Below are positions 9,601 to 22,600 of a stretch of DNA of 64,000 nt, one piece after another. The position numbers and the translations under genes were made by a program. Under the pieces are notes generated by a model. The model did not search any database. It saw only the letters and a program-made list of their open reading frames with translations, and was not told the origin of the DNA. Within the stretch, counting starts at the first letter, position 1. Each line of letters opens with the position of its first letter. Source of the stretch: Pachypanchax playfairii (taxonomy: Eukaryota > Chordata > Actinopteri > Cyprinodontiformes > Aplocheilidae); assembly GCA_006937955.1 (NCBI GenBank), contig SSNP01000434.1, forward strand, positions 1 to 64,000, written 5' to 3'.

Positions 9601-12600
9601 TTGAAATAGATAGTTTTCTTCACATTTTCTGTAGTTGTAGTTTTGTAGTTTGTGTCAAAATATTGGTTTGAAAACAAATGTTTCCTTCCAATTCACTTCA
9701 AATGCGAGCAGATTTCAAACGGGAGGTTTTTTGATTGTTCAGTTTGTATATAAAGTGGGGCAAAAAAGTATTTAGTCAGCCACCAATTGTGTAAGTTCTC
9801 CCACTTAAAAAGATCAGAGAGGCCTGTAATTTTCATCATAGGTATACCTCAACTATGAGAGACAAAATGAGGGGAAAAAATCCAGAAAATCACATTGTCT
9901 GATTTTTAAAGAATTTATTTGCAAATTATGGTGGAAAATAAGTATTTGGTCAATAACAAAAGTTAATCTCAATACTTTGTTATATAGCCTTTGTTGGCAA
10001 TGACAGAGGTCAAACGTTTTCTGTAAGTCTTCACAAGGTTTTCACACACTGTTGCTGGTATTTTGGCCCATTCCTCCATGCAGATCTCCTCTAGAGCAGT
10101 GATGTTTTGGGGCTGACGCTGGGCAACACGGACTTTCAACTCCCTCCAGAGATTTTCTTTGAGGTTGAGATCTGGAGACTGGCTAGGCCACTCCAGGACC
10201 TTGAAATGCTTCTTACGAAGCCACTCCTTCGTTGCCCGGGCGGTGTGTTTGGGATCATTGTCATGCTGAAAGACCCAGCCACGTCTCATTTTCAATGCCC
10301 TTGCTGATGGAAGGAGGTTTTCACTCAAAATCTTACGATACATGGCCCCATTCATTCTTTCCTTTACACGGATCAGTCGTCCTGGTCCCCTTGCAGAAAA
10401 ACAGCCCCAAAGCATGATGTTTCCACCCCCATGCTTTACAGTAGGTATGGTGTTCTTTGGATCCAACTCAGCATTCTTTCCCCTCCAAACACGACAAGTT
10501 GAGTTTCTACCAAAAAGTTCTATTTTGGTTTCATCTGACCATATGATGTTCTCCCAATCCTCTTCTGGATCATCCAAATGCTCTCTAGCAAACCGCAGAC
10601 GGGCCTGGACGTGTCCTGGCTTCAGCAGGGGGACACGTCTGGCACTGCAGGATTTGAGTCCCTGGCGGCGTAGTGTGTTACTGATGGTAGCCTTTGTTAC
10701 TTTGGTCCCAGCTCTCTGCAGGTCATTCTCTAGGTCCCTCCGTGTGGTTCTGGGATTTTTGCTCACCGTTCTTGTGATCATTTTGACCCCACGGGGTGAG
10801 ATCTTGCGTGGAGCCCCAGATCGAGGGAGATTATCAGTGGTCTTGTATGTCTTCCATTTTCTAATAATTGCTCCCACAGTTGATTTCTTCACACCAAGCT
10901 GCTTACCTATTGCAGATTCAGTCTTCCCAGCCTGGTGAAGGTCTACAATTTTGTTTCTGGTGTCCTTTGACAGCTCTTTGGTCTTGGCCATAGTGGAGTT
11001 TGGAGCGTGACTGTTTGAGGTTGTGGACAGGTGTCTTTTATACTGATAACGAGTTAACACAGGTGCCATTAATACAGGTAACGAGTGGAGGACCGAGGAG
11101 CCTCTTAAAGAAGTTACAGGTCTGTGAAAGCCAGAAATCTTACTTGTTTGTAGGTGACCAAATACTTATTTTCCACCATAATTTGCAAATAAATTCTTTA
11201 AAAATCAGACAATGTGATTTTCTGGATTTTTTTTCCTCATTTTGTCTCTCATAGTTGAGGTATACCTATGATGAAAATTACAGGCCTCTCTGATCTTTTT
11301 AAGTGGGAGAACTTACACAATTGGTGGCTGACTAAATACTTTTTTGCCCCACTGTATGTAGCCTGAGCATACAGTGTGATAAATACATGTGCTGTTAGTT
11401 TGCCTCTGTTCTGCTTTACACATTTGTTAAGTAAAGTTTATTTTAAACAAACTTTTTATATGTGAGCAAACTACTAGCTTGTCTTTAGCAGTAGCAATGA
11501 TTCAGCAGCAATGTAGCAGCCAACAGTTCAAATTATTATTGGGAGAAAGTGAAAGATGGTTTATCATTACATAGTTTTTCTGCTGATTCTGTCACATGAA
11601 ACAAGTGGTTATTCAAGCAGTGAATATCAATACTTTATCACTGAAAACAAGGCACAGCATTATTTTACACATACAGTCAGAGCCATTGGACACTAAAAAG
11701 TTTTGTTATTTTAGCTGTTTACCAAAACATGTTCAAGATAGAGTTATATACCAATGTGGGTTTAAAGTGCAGACCCTCAGCTTTAATTTGTGGGTATTCA
11801 CGCCAAAATTGGACGAAGAGTTTAGGAAATACAACTCTTTATTAAGTAGCCACCCAGTTGACTCAAAAGCTATTTCATGGACAGGTAGGGGTCGTTCCCT
11901 CATTAATCCATCAGCAGGTAAAAGGTCTGGAGTTGATTACAGTTGTGGCATTTACATTTAGAGGCTCTTGCTGTGAACTTACAACATGTGGTTAAAGGAG
12001 CTCTCAGTGGAAGTGAAACGGACCATTCTTAGGTTAAAGGAAACATACTAGTAAGTCTGTGAACTCCAAAAAGCCTGGATGTCCACGGAAGACAATGTTG
12101 GTGGATGATTGCAGGATCCTTTCCATGGTGAAGAAAAATCCCTTTACAACATCCATCCAAGTGAAGAACGTCCTACAGGACGAAGGTGTACAAGTCTCTA
12201 AATCTACATAAAGAGAAAACTTCAAAAATCAAAAGGTCAGATTGAACTTTGCCAAAAAAAAAATCTAAAAAAACAGCCCAGTTCTGGAACAATATTCTTT
12301 GGACAGATGAAATTAAAATCAACCTGAACCAGAATGATGGGAAGAGAAGGGTTGGAACGGCTCATGATCCAAAGCACACCACATCTTCTGTAAAACATGG
12401 TGGAGGCAGTGTGATGGTGTGGGCATGTCTGGTTTCCAATGGCACTTATTGTGTTTATTGATGATGTGACAGTAGACAGAAGCTGCTGGAGGATTTCTGA
12501 AGTGTATAGGGATCTACTTTCTGCTCAGATTCAGCTAAGTGCAGCAAAATTGATAGGACGTTGCTTTACAGTACAGAATGATCCAAAACACTGCGAAACC

Positions 12601-15600
12601 AACCAAGGAGTTTCTTAAGGCAAAGAGGTGGAATATTCTGCAATGGCTGAGTCAATCACTAGATCTCCACCTGATGAGCAGCATTTCACTTGCTTAAGAT
12701 AAAACTAATGGCAGAAAGACCCCCAAACAAGCAACAACTGAAGACAGCTGAAGTAAAGGCCTGGCAAAGCGTCACAAAGGAAGAACCACAGAATTTAGTG
12801 ATGTCCTTGGGTATTTCACAGTAAATCGTGGTGAAGATGAACAAAACTAACTGCTATGAATATTCAAGCTTCACATATTTATTCAAGCTGAGTAGTTTTC
12901 CATTTAAATGAAAAGTGAATGTAATTGTGCTTGTCAGTGTTCACTACCGGTACTGATGTTGCATCTGTTTGTATTTCAAAGGATATGATCCAGTTAGAAG
13001 GAATTCCCAACCTGTCTGGCCTGGTCCAAAGCTTTGATCAGCAACAGCTGGCCAACTTCTGTCGCATCCTGTCTGTCACCATTTCAGAACCTGATATAGG
13101 AAATGATGACAAGCACACTTTATTAGCTAAAAATGCACAGCAGAAGCGCAATGCTTGTCCCTCACGTGCTGAGGTCAACCAGGGTAGGTTGTCTTACTTC
13201 TCTGTTTTAGTAATTTGTGTTACTTCAAAGTAAAAAGTAAAATCCTTCTCCTGCAGTAACCCTTCTGAACATCCCTGGTTTCATTGAACGGCTGTGCAAG
13301 CTGGCTACCAGAAAAGTTTCTGAAGCCACCGGAGCTAATTTTCTGCAGGAGCTGGAAGACTGGTACACGTGGTTGGACAATGCCCTGGTGCTTGATGCCC
13401 TGATGCAGATGGCTACTGAGGAGGTGGAACAAAGCAGTACAGGTGAGACAGTTGACATTTGTGACATTTCCTGCAAACATGGCTTGACTCCTAACATTTT
13501 TTGTTGAAATTTTAGAGTCATCAGATGAAAGTTCTCTGGCCACCAGCCCCCTGAGACACAGACTGCCTCAGTCTATGAAGATCGTCCATGAGATCATGTA
13601 TAAAGTGGAAGTGCTTTATGTGCTTTGTGTTCTTCTTATGGGCCGACAGAGGAATCAGGTATGCGTCTTTTGTTTGGAGTCAAACACACAGTGTTTCTCA
13701 GCAAAGCTGAAGATCATATCTTACCCAAACTTTGTCTTTGTAGGTTCATAAGATGTTGGCTGAGTTCCGCCTCATCCCTGGTCTCAACAACCTGTTTGAC
13801 AAGCTGATCTGGAGGAAATACACAGCATCTAATCATGTGGTACACGGCCAGAACGAGAACTGCGACTGTAGTCCAGTATGACGCTAAAATCTTTTGTGCA
13901 GTTTTATTAAACTGATATCATTCTTTAAAAAAAGCATTAATACAAATTTTCATCATACAGGAAATATCCTTTAAAATCCAGTTCTTGCGACTACTCCAGA
14001 GTTTTAGTGATCACCATGAGTAAGTATCCTCTGCTTCACTTACTCTGAGTCAGATTTGAAACTTTATGACTTTTAACTTCTTGTGTTGTCCGTCTTTTAG
14101 GAACAAGTATCTCCTCCTCAACAACCAGGAGCTTAATGAATTGAGTGCCATATCTATGAAGGCTAACATCCCGGAGGTGGATGCTCTGGTCAACACAGAC
14201 AGAAACCTAGTTTGTGATGGTAAGAAGGGTCTCCTCACGCGTCTCCTCACTGTCATGAAGAGGGAGCCTCCAGATTCATCTTTCAGGTTGGTTTCCTGGT
14301 CTGCTGATTAACATCTCTAAATCTCTCTGCTTTTATTTACAAGGATGGGAGAAAATTAATATAGTTGTGCTATTGTTTACTGGTCTGTCTATCATTCATG
14401 TGCATGTAGGTTCTGGCAGGCCAGAGCAGTGGAAAGTTTTCTCAGAGGTGCCACCTCTTATGCAGATCAAATGTTTCTCTTGAAGAGGGGACTACTAGAG
14501 GTAAACTTCAGCGAGTTAATTTTATTATCTGGGAGTCCAGATTAAATACGTTTCATTTCACTTCACTGTATGTTTTATGTTCTGCTTCCAATCTTCTGCA
14601 GCACATCCTGTTCTGTATCATAGACAGTGGTTGTACATCTCGAGATGTCCTTCAAAGCTATTTTGATCTTCTCGGAGAACTCATGAAGTTCAACATCGAT
14701 GCCTTCAAAAGATTCAACAAATATGTTAACACTCCAGAGAAGGTATCATCTGACTCCTACTGGGGTTCCATGAAATCGGGAGAACACATGCAAAAGAAAT
14801 TTAAATATAGAAAAAATGCATGAAGACATTTATGCGCACGAGTTAAATGTGCTAAAGGGATGAGGGAGATTTTGACTGATTTCTTTTTTGCACAGATAAT
14901 GTGCAAAACTCTTTAATTCTACAAACCATTTAATGTTTTTATTTTACAATGTTACTTCTACCTCTGAAAAACACAAATCACTTTAATTTGTTATATGAAC
15001 ACAGAATAAAATAGGTATCAGTGTTTTAGAGGTCATTGTGCAGAACTTCATGTTACACATGTAATGAAACACTTCTGCCTCCAGGGTGCTGAAACAATGT
15101 CCTGCAGACCAACACAGAGGCTCTCGATTAAACATGCACTGTGACTAGTGGCTTCAAAGAATACAAATTTAGCTTCAGTTTCATAACCTAATTTTAAAGT
15201 TACAATTCTTTTAGTTTCAGGCTTTCCTGACACAGATCAACAGCTCTTTGGTGGATTCCAACATGTTGGTGCGTTGCATTGTCCTTTCTTTGGACTGCTT
15301 TGAGAACCAGACGGAAGATGTTAAAGGTAACCAAGGATTAAATGTCAACCTGTCACGTCAAGTCTGACTGTTTTAAAGAAAGAACTTATTCAGATTTTGG
15401 TCTAGTCAGATTCATTTATTGTATCTTTATTTTTTTGACCATTCAACTTAAGAATAATCTGAGTACAGTTAAAATGTTACATTCTGTCCTTGTTTAATTT
15501 TTTCCTTTCAGTGATGGAGGTACTTTCTGAGTGCTGCTTGTTGTCGTATGTGGCCAGAGTTGAGAACAGACTGTCTTTCCTCTTCCGGCTTATCAACATA

Positions 15601-18600
15601 ATTAATGTACAAACTCTCACACAGGTATGTGATTTATTCTTATTCAGCTCATGTTTCAGGAGACAGACACGGTGCACAATAACAAAGATTTAGCTAAATA
15701 TGTAGATTTATGATCAACTTCCTTTAAACTCATGGTGATATCAGGCACATTTTACAGTATAGTTAACTTCTAGAATCATTTTTCTCCAGGAAAACGTCAG
15801 CTGTTTGAATACCAGTTTGGTGATATTGATGCTTGCCAGAAGAAAGGCCAAACTGCCTTTTTACCTAAACGCCCTGCGGGAAAAGGAATATGCAGAGAAG
15901 TACCCAGGCTGCCTGCTCAACAATTTTCATAACCTACTGCGCTTCTGGCAGCGCCACTACCTCAACAAGGACAAAGACAGCACTTGTCTGGAGAATGTGA
16001 GTCCCTGTCACCATGTCCCACACAAGGCTTTAACTTGGGCGTTACCTTATTATTTAAATCCTGTTGTATCAAACCAGCAGCAAGTGTAAATATTTTTTCA
16101 ATCTGAACCAGTTGCCTCACTGTCCCCCTCTAAGAATCTGTAGATGTTTGTTTAGAACTTTTATGAGAAGCTGAAACACAAACATTCTCAGGACATCATT
16201 TTGATATTGAGGTCAAAATGTAGAACAGATGACCACATTCTAGATACGTGATGCCCACAGCAACAAGACACTGTTTGAGCTGTTGTCTAGTTGAAAAGAT
16301 CTTCACAATGACAGTGTTTTAATTTATTGTTACTTTTGGAAAAATTATAATGTAGAAAAAGAGACTGCATCTTCTGTGTTTAGTTCAGGGCACTGTTGTG
16401 TGGGAACACTGGATACTTTTACCTGCAGTGTAAACAGGAAGTTGATGGTTGCAGGATCTGCAGGTTTTCAAGCCAACAAATCACAAACATTGTCTTCTGC
16501 ATTTAAAAAGCCTTGGTGTGTCATTACCTGTTTCATTAGCATCTAATTTCTGAGTTAAGTTCCAACAGCTTTGCATATTCAAGTAGCATCCAGTTTCTCA
16601 GAGTGAGTTTCTCAGTGAAGTAATACACAGCTATTTGACTTTAGATGTAAATTATTCCCCACAAGCATCAAAGTTAAACAGGTCTGAGCGGGGACAGAAC
16701 AAACCAAAGAGAAGAGGAGACAACAGTCCTGCAGTTAATGAAAATGTCTCCAAAAGTACACAAGGAGTTGTTTAGGAAAAGTTTCCTGTTACATTGCAGC
16801 ATTTTAATCATGAAGACTTGTTTTCTGTCTTTAGGGACTTGAGCCTCTGTGTGGCAGGTTTTCATATTTTTACTTGATATGTATTAAGAATCAGTAATAA
16901 ACTAAAGCTCAAATGACAATTATAGGTTCAGTAAAAATAAATAAACCCTCAAAATATATAAACTTTTCTCTACAACTTTTTAAACAATATTTGGCTCTCG
17001 TCCATTTTGTTTCTCTCAGCAGAATTTCAGATAAACTTGATATCAAGCTGAACATCTTCAGTAAACAGGTAGAAGATCTTTAGTAAAAAGGTAGAACATC
17101 TTAGGAACCCGTTTTTACAGATTTATTTTTGTTGTGGGGATCCAGTGGGACCAGATCAGAGCTGTAAGGAGGGGAACTGTGTGACCTGCATTCATTAAAG
17201 CAGCTGTTCCCAAACTTATTTTGCCACGCACCCCCTTTTATGTCCCGGCCGTGTTGACGCACCCCAAACCCCCCGCATTGTTACTGTTGAAAGGACGTTG
17301 AATTTTATTTAGGCTATATTAAAGACGGTATGTTTATTCAAATGAACAAGAACCACATCTAACGATGATCTAATGACCACAACAATCCGCTCCTGCTTTT
17401 GAATTAATCTGAAACACTCTTTCCCACTGCCGTCTCTTCCAGCTCATCATTTTTTAACTCCTGTTAATTTTCTTCTCCCGTATCCATCGCAATTCTATCC
17501 TCTGTTGCCTTTGATTCGTCACTCTCTCTTGGTTCCACTCCTTTATCAGTACCTTTGTCTTTCAATTTCTCAACTGACAGTTTCCCCGATTTAGGCCATT
17601 TGAGCATATTTGCGATCATGAATGAAATAGAGGCAACAAGCTAGGTGCGCACATAAATTGTGTAGTAGTAGAAGAAGAACTTCTTCTACACTTCATTTCT
17701 AGATGAAGTGCATTTTGAATAGTAATTTTAATTATCATTGTTTACAATTTTACGGAGGAAATATTTTTTACACATCTTTATTGTGTGGGGAAACAACACT
17801 GTATTTTGTAATTATTATCATTAGATTTGTCCGCCATTACATTTTTCACCTCGCGCACCCCCTAGTGGCAGCTCATGCACCCCCAGGGGTGCGCGCACCA
17901 CACTTTGGGAATCCCTGCATTAAAGAGTCTGAGTGGATGTTAATGTTTCAGGATCTGCTGAATCATGTTTGAGGATCTGAAGTGTTGTTTTCTTGTTCGG
18001 CTGCCCCCAGGTGGCTCCTGTCAGTTCAGCTCTGGTTCAGTAAATGGTAAATGGTAAATGGTCTGTATTTGTATAGCGCCTTTCTAGTCATTCAGACCAC
18101 TCAAAGCGCTTCACTCTACAAGGTTTTGCATTTACCCATTCACGCAACCCGATATGTAAACCGGGGGGAGAGGGTAGGGGCTAACACTCACACAACCCGA
18201 TACGCAGACCGGGGGGCAACATGGGGTTCAGTGTCTTGCCCAAGGACACTTCGACATGTGGCGGTGGAAGCCGGGATCGATCCACCAACCTTCAAATTGG
18301 AGGATGACCGCTCTAACCACTGAGCCACAGCCGCCCCAGTCAAACTCAGAGTTGATCTTTTTCTGTTGTTTGTTATAATCCAACTTAGCTAACCTGTAAA
18401 AAGTATGTGCTTTAAATTAAACAAACACTGATTGGATTGTAGCAAAGAAGTGAAAACAGGAAATGTTTTGGTTCTGATTGTTGTGTTGTTTCTCCTGTCA
18501 GAGCTCCTGCATCCCATTCAGCTACTGGAAGGAGACGGTGTCAGTGTTGCTGGGCTTGGACAGGACTTCTCGGTGTGCCATAGTGAGTTACATTGATGAG

Positions 18601-18639
18601 CCCTTCATGGATCTGGACAGAGACCTGGTGGAAGATTGA
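6616..18639 (+). CDS. trpc4ap: TRPC4-associated protein (TRUSS), 770 aa, 18 exons
   Basis: Exons: 6616-6735, 8535-8663, 8781-8897, 9044-9101, 9206-9261, 9423-9551, 12982-13183, 13257-13442, 13516-13658, 13744-13875, 13961-14019, 14101-14286, 14410-14500, 14602-14742, 15221-15326, 15512-15624, 15790-15996, 18502-18639; all junctions are in phase. TRPC4AP links TNFR1 and TRPC channels and is a substrate receptor of the DDB1-CUL4 ubiquitin ligase. Long blocks are almost identical to the human protein as I recall it: NFCRILSVTISEPD, KIVHEIMYKVEVLYVLCVLL, FLRLLQSFSDHHENKYLLLN, SFLRGATSYADQMFLLKRGL, and the end SYIDEPFMDLDRDLVED. Human is about 797 aa; the difference is mostly the shorter N-terminus. 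The protein is alpha-helical with no membrane segment. Intron 6 (3.4 kb) carries two Tc1 elements and intron 17 a hAT-like element. Confidence 0.97.
7840..8220. repeat. Intron 1 of trpc4ap, probable dispersed repeat
   Basis: The segment around gggcaatatggccaaaaata (7887) and the AT-rich atatatatcacgatat that follows resembles a widespread fish repeat. The rest of intron 1 (6736-8534) is AT-rich and shows no coding signal. Assignment is by general resemblance only. Confidence 0.25.
9751..11356 (-). mobile_element. Tc1-like transposon, near-complete, in trpc4ap intron 6
   Basis: The element is bounded by TA dinucleotides (9751-9752 and 11355-11356) and has long inverted repeats of about 210 bp starting AGTGGGGCAAAAAAGTATTT at both ends. 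Length is about 1606 bp. The left terminus reads TAAAGTGGGG instead of TACAGTGGGG. It lies opposite to the host gene and holds one uninterrupted transposase frame. The two arms are nearly identical, which points to a fairly recent insertion. Confidence 0.93.
9969..10991 (-). CDS. Tc1-like transposase, uninterrupted, about 340 aa
   Basis: This DD34E cut-and-paste transposase starts at the MAKTKELSKDTRNKIVDLHQ methionine; an upstream in-frame Met (frame start 11069) adds 26 residues of unlikely Tc1 character. An N-terminal paired-like HTH pair (about residues 1-110) includes SAIGKQLGVKKSTVGAIIRK. The catalytic region has WSDETKIELFG (first Asp), FQHDNDPKHTA (second Asp) and, 34 residues on, the Glu in LNLKENLWRELK. 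Family members usually read NPIENLW, so Pro-Ile has become Leu-Lys beside the catalytic Glu. The end VIANKGYITKY is typical. The frame is full length with no stops; activity is unknown. Confidence 0.9.
   Translation of the reverse strand: MAKTKELSKDTRNKIVDLHQAGKTESAIGKQLGVKKSTVGAIIRKWKTYKTTDNLPRSGAPRKISPRGVKMITRTVSKNPRTTRRDLENDLQRAGTKVTKATISNTLRRQGLKSCSARRVPLLKPGHVQARLRFAREHLDDPEEDWENIIWSDETKIELFGRNSTCRVWRGKNAELDPKNTIPTVKHGGGNIMLWGCFSARGPGRLIRVKERMNGAMYRKILSENLLPSARALKMRRGWVFQHDNDPKHTARATKEWLRKKHFKVLEWPSQSPDLNLKENLWRELKVRVAQRQPQNITALEEICMEEWAKIPATVCENLVKTYRKRLTSVIANKGYITKY
11672..12890 (+). pseudogene. Degenerate Tc1-like transposon in trpc4ap intron 6
   Basis: It starts at a TA with tacagtcagagccattggac and continues with the leader shared with the copy at 54598-55949. 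The plus strand carries broken transposase pieces: FWNNILWTDEIKINL, then GGGSVMVWACLVSNGT, then a segment matching VTVDRSWRIS. Frameshifts and stops separate them. The right inverted repeat is not recognisable, so the end is approximate. Confidence 0.75.
17201..17917. mobile_element. hAT-like non-autonomous element with 8-bp target duplication, trpc4ap last intron
   Basis: The ends are short inverted repeats: cagctgttcccaaactt on the left and, reverse-complemented, cagggattcccaaagtg on the right, matching the CAG...TTCCCAAA style of hAT ends. The perfect 8-bp direct repeat cattaaag flanks it (17193-17200 and 17918-17925). GC-rich gcgcaccccc tracts lie just inside both ends. The 717-bp body shows no transposase. 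Confidence 0.8.
18030..18340. repeat. Common fish dispersed repeat (SINE-like)
   Basis: It begins with a triple taaatgg and continues with tgtatttgtatagcgccttt, tcaaagcgcttcac and later gccgggatcgatccaccaac and accactgagccacagccgcc. This is a well-known high-copy fish element. It sits in the last trpc4ap intron, 160 bp before the final exon. Confidence 0.7.
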
Positions 18640-19537
18640 CCTCCAGCAGGGGCTGGAAGGGGGGGGGGCAAAGGTCGCAGGGGGCATGGACACCTAAAGC
18701 TGGTGATGACTCTTCTGAGCTGAGCCTTTCAGAGTTCTGGATTTAAAGACCGAACTGTTTCCTGTCTGTACCTTTGCATGGACATCACGGTTGTAAGCAG
18801 ACAAGGACTTAGGCTGGCTGTCATATTCTCACCATATTAAAATCTTTTTTTTTCCTGTATTAAGGCAGAGAAAACAGGAAAACCTTTTTGCCCTGCCAAC
18901 ACGTTATCACAGAGACTCTGGAACACACCACCTGTATTGGTTGTTTGCTTTAGGCAAACGTTAGAGCCTTTTATATAACCTGTGAAGAATTCTATGAGGT
19001 AAATATGTATGATTGAACAAATATATGTAAGAAAAAGGACTGATGTGAGAAATACTCCAGATGTGCAGGATGTTGGTGTGTCGCAGGGCTGCCAGGCATC
19101 ACCAGCCTCACTCTCGCACTACTTTCATGATCCCTGATGACTTCATGCCACATCACTGCCTGACCTGAGGGGGTCAGGTTACTCACTGAACCTTCATTTA
19201 ACCTTTTCCTTGGTTCCACTTCAGTAGGTGGCTACTGTTGGTTGGTGCTTTGTGGTTCTGCTTGGCCCGTTTAGTTAGCATGCGGGTCGTAATATGGTTC
19301 ACTTATCTCATGGGATTCCTCCAGTCTCAAAGTCTACATTCTGTCGTGGCTTCAGAAGCTTAACCCAGGGATTCATTTCTGTTCAGAACAATGGCTTTTA
19401 GCTCTGGGTAAACTGTAGAATAAAACATTGCACATTGTTTTTATTGTTTAATATATGTTAACTCATTTGTTCATTAAAGATATTTTCATTCTTTAACCGA
19501 ACCAGAATTCATGTTGTGAAAGAGGCTTTAGAAAGAA

Positions 19538-19543
19538 AATAAA
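19538..19543 (+). terminator. Candidate poly(A) signal of trpc4ap
   Basis: AATAAA about 900 bp past the stop codon. Another AATAAA at 19419-19424 and an ATTAAA near 18836 could also be used, giving shorter 3' UTRs. Confidence 0.4.
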
Positions 19544-19639
19544 CGATGCAGGTGTTAATTTCGAAATGACTCTTTCACCTCAGTTCTTATTTAGGTTCCT
19601 CTTCGGTCCTGAACGTTTACATCTTTAATGTTTCCTCTG

Positions 19640-22600
19640 CTTAGTCTGTGTTTATTTGATTGTTCGGTAGTTGTATTGAATGAAACATGCTGAATCTGAG
19701 ATCAGTCTGAATAAATCCACCACCGTACGCTTGATCATGCCACATTTATTCCAACGTCGTACATGATGTTCATGTCTGGTCCTGTCCCACCATCCAAGAC
19801 TAGGTGTTGTTAATTACTCAGATATTTTCTCCTTTAGCTTCCAATAATCGAGACTGTGCTCGTTATTTATGTAATGTGCTGCTTTCAGAGATTTTTGGAG
19901 TTGGACGCCCTGAGAAATGGACAATTATTAGACTTTTTAAGAACAAAGCATATTTTATCACAGGATCCTTCTGCTGTGTTGCTCGTATGCTTTCAGTGTC
20001 TTATCACTCGTCCATGGTGACTAGCAGTGTAACAGCATGAATGTTGCGTCTTTCGAGTACCAACGACGTTTAAACTGGTTGTTGGTTATTGAACAGACTG
20101 TATGATTGAGGTCCTTCTGTGTTAATCACAGCAGAAGACGTGATTCTCAGCGAGTTCATTAGTTTCCCAAGAAAAAAAAAAAAGAGTCAGCCAATAGGAC
20201 GCTGCTCTGTTGGTGATGTCCTCAATCATGACTCACCTGGATCAACCTCGTGATGTCTGGTGTTGTAGTTCAACATCGCTAAAGGAAATGTGATTCAAAA
20301 TTTGTCAATTTGAAAAAGTTGCATAATTATCCTTTCACCTCCTCGTTGTTTAACAACCAAACAATCTTTTTTTTTTTTTTTACTTTTTTCACAGAAACAA
20401 CTTCTTTAATTAAATTTTCTCTTATTTACCTGATGTTTGCTGAATGAATATACCAATAAAATCAACAGAATTTTGATAAAAACATGTTAACAGAAAAACT
20501 GCAGTCGTATTCGATGGTTTAAAAACTTTATTTCAATCTGTCCCACGTGCAGCTGTCGCAGCTGGCTGACTTGTTGGTTTGGCGGTGGGATTCCTCTTTA
20601 CGTCACTCAGAGAGCTGCACAAGAAGAGGGTGTTTATTAGCATCAGGATGCATAGTGCCAGAATTACTCATAACCACGTGAGAGATCACATGAGATGACT
20701 GAGTTCATTTTTAACAGAGGATTACATCCAGACACGTCTAAATTTAGATCTTAGTGGCCCGTTGGCTGATTTAAAAAAATTCCCCGAAAGGTCATTAAAT
20801 TCCATTTTGAAGCATTGTTTGGTCTGAGTTGTAACCGACTTGTTACCTTTGAGTTTGTCTTTATTTTCTCTTGTTGGAGCTTCCTGCTCTTAGCAGAGTT
20901 GGTGTTTCCAGACTCTGCAGCAGAATCTGGGGAGTTGCACTTTCTTCATGTTCCAGCGTGCTGTACGAGAGAGAGAGAGAAAAAAAAATCCAGCATTTAT
21001 AGAGTTCAATCAGCATTCAGGAGTGTCTTACACTGAAAAAACATGAACAAAATATTTGCATCAGCTTTCATTAGTGCAGCATGTTCATCTTCTCTAGTTC
21101 ATGGACTGTCTTTGCTCTCTGAGTGATTTCATTTGGATCATTACAGATTAAAAAATTGTAGGTGTAGAATATGACAATTTTTTTTTCCAACATTATCACC
21201 AGAATTTTCCAGGATTTCTCTGTAGAAGTTTTTCAAGAGTTCTGTGCTAAAAGACATCTCCAGCTCACTTTCTTTGTTTTCTTATTTTCCTAAAAGCCTG
21301 AAGTGAGCTGCGATTCAGCCTTGGACAGACGGTGTCTCATAGCCCTAAATAGGAACCTAAATGGGGGGGGGGTCTTGTTGCATTTTTGATGTGGCTCTAC
21401 ACTGGGCACTGCTCAAAGGTGAGGGTTTGTAGTTTATTTAGGAACTAAAGCTCTCTGTCAGACAGCCGACTTTAATCCTCCACATATCTCACCAATGCGC
21501 TCGCTCAGAAGTACAGGCGCTGCGGACAAAAGGGGCTGGGGGCCATCGAGCTCCCAGGGAGGGGACCTGGAGCTGTATTTTTAGGGAGGGCCTGAACAGC
21601 TGCCACTTGACACATGTCACCACCTGGCTCTTAGAACACCATCCACATTGTTTAAATTAGAAAGAGTGGAGGGAAAGAATGGCCAGAGACCTGTGAATGT
21701 GTGTGTGTGTGAGAGAGAGAGACAGAGAGAGTCACCTTATTAACAGCAGGGCCACACACATGCCATACAAGGCCAAGCACACGCCTCACACACGCCTATA
21801 ACATTGCCCTTGCATGCCAATCATACTTTGGCAAGGCAGTGAATGCGAAGGTGTAGTGTATCAGAGGCTGGAGGCTCGTGGCCGAGCTCGTTGTTAAACC
21901 TGTTCAAAGAAGAAGCAACTGCTGCAGGACGTGTTTCTCTGAGTCACAGCTCAAGGACGTTCCGATGTCCAGGAACATTAAATACTCTTCAGTTACCTCA
22001 AAAAGACTACCTTAAATATATAGAGGGTGCACTTATCTTATAGACATCCTTTCATAACCTTTAGCAATTCCGTCTTCATCATTTTACTACAAGCAGTAAC
22101 ACGAGGGCTCCAACTCCTCAAACTGATCCAAAAAAGACTTTCATCAGCAGCTCAGCAGAAACAGGAAGATTAGAGAAATGAAATTCTTTTCTAAAATCTC
22201 AAAATCATGCATTTAACTTCATCTTCTAAGCCTTCAGATTGTTCCCTGATTTTTGAGTTTTGTTTTTGTTTATTTTTTTAATACATATGTTGGTTTTCTT
22301 TTTACAGTTATTTTACAATTTACATTTCTTAAATTAAACTACTGAATGTTGAATCGTGATCAATTAGAATGAATTTATCATGACTTGATAAAAAACTGAT
22401 GCTTCACAATATAAAAATAAACAAAACTAAATAATTTAGAAATCTCTATTATGAATTTAATTTGTGTTCCAAAAAATTCAGTTCAGAAGAATTATATAAT
22501 ATATAATATATATAATTATATTTTTTAAATTTGAATAAAAAAACAAACATATAATTAATTAATGAAACTGATATATAAATTCACAGATGTTAATGTTGTT

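Noticed and set aside
10342..10938. 198-codon plus-strand frame
   Set aside because: It is the antisense shadow of the Tc1 transposase on the minus strand.
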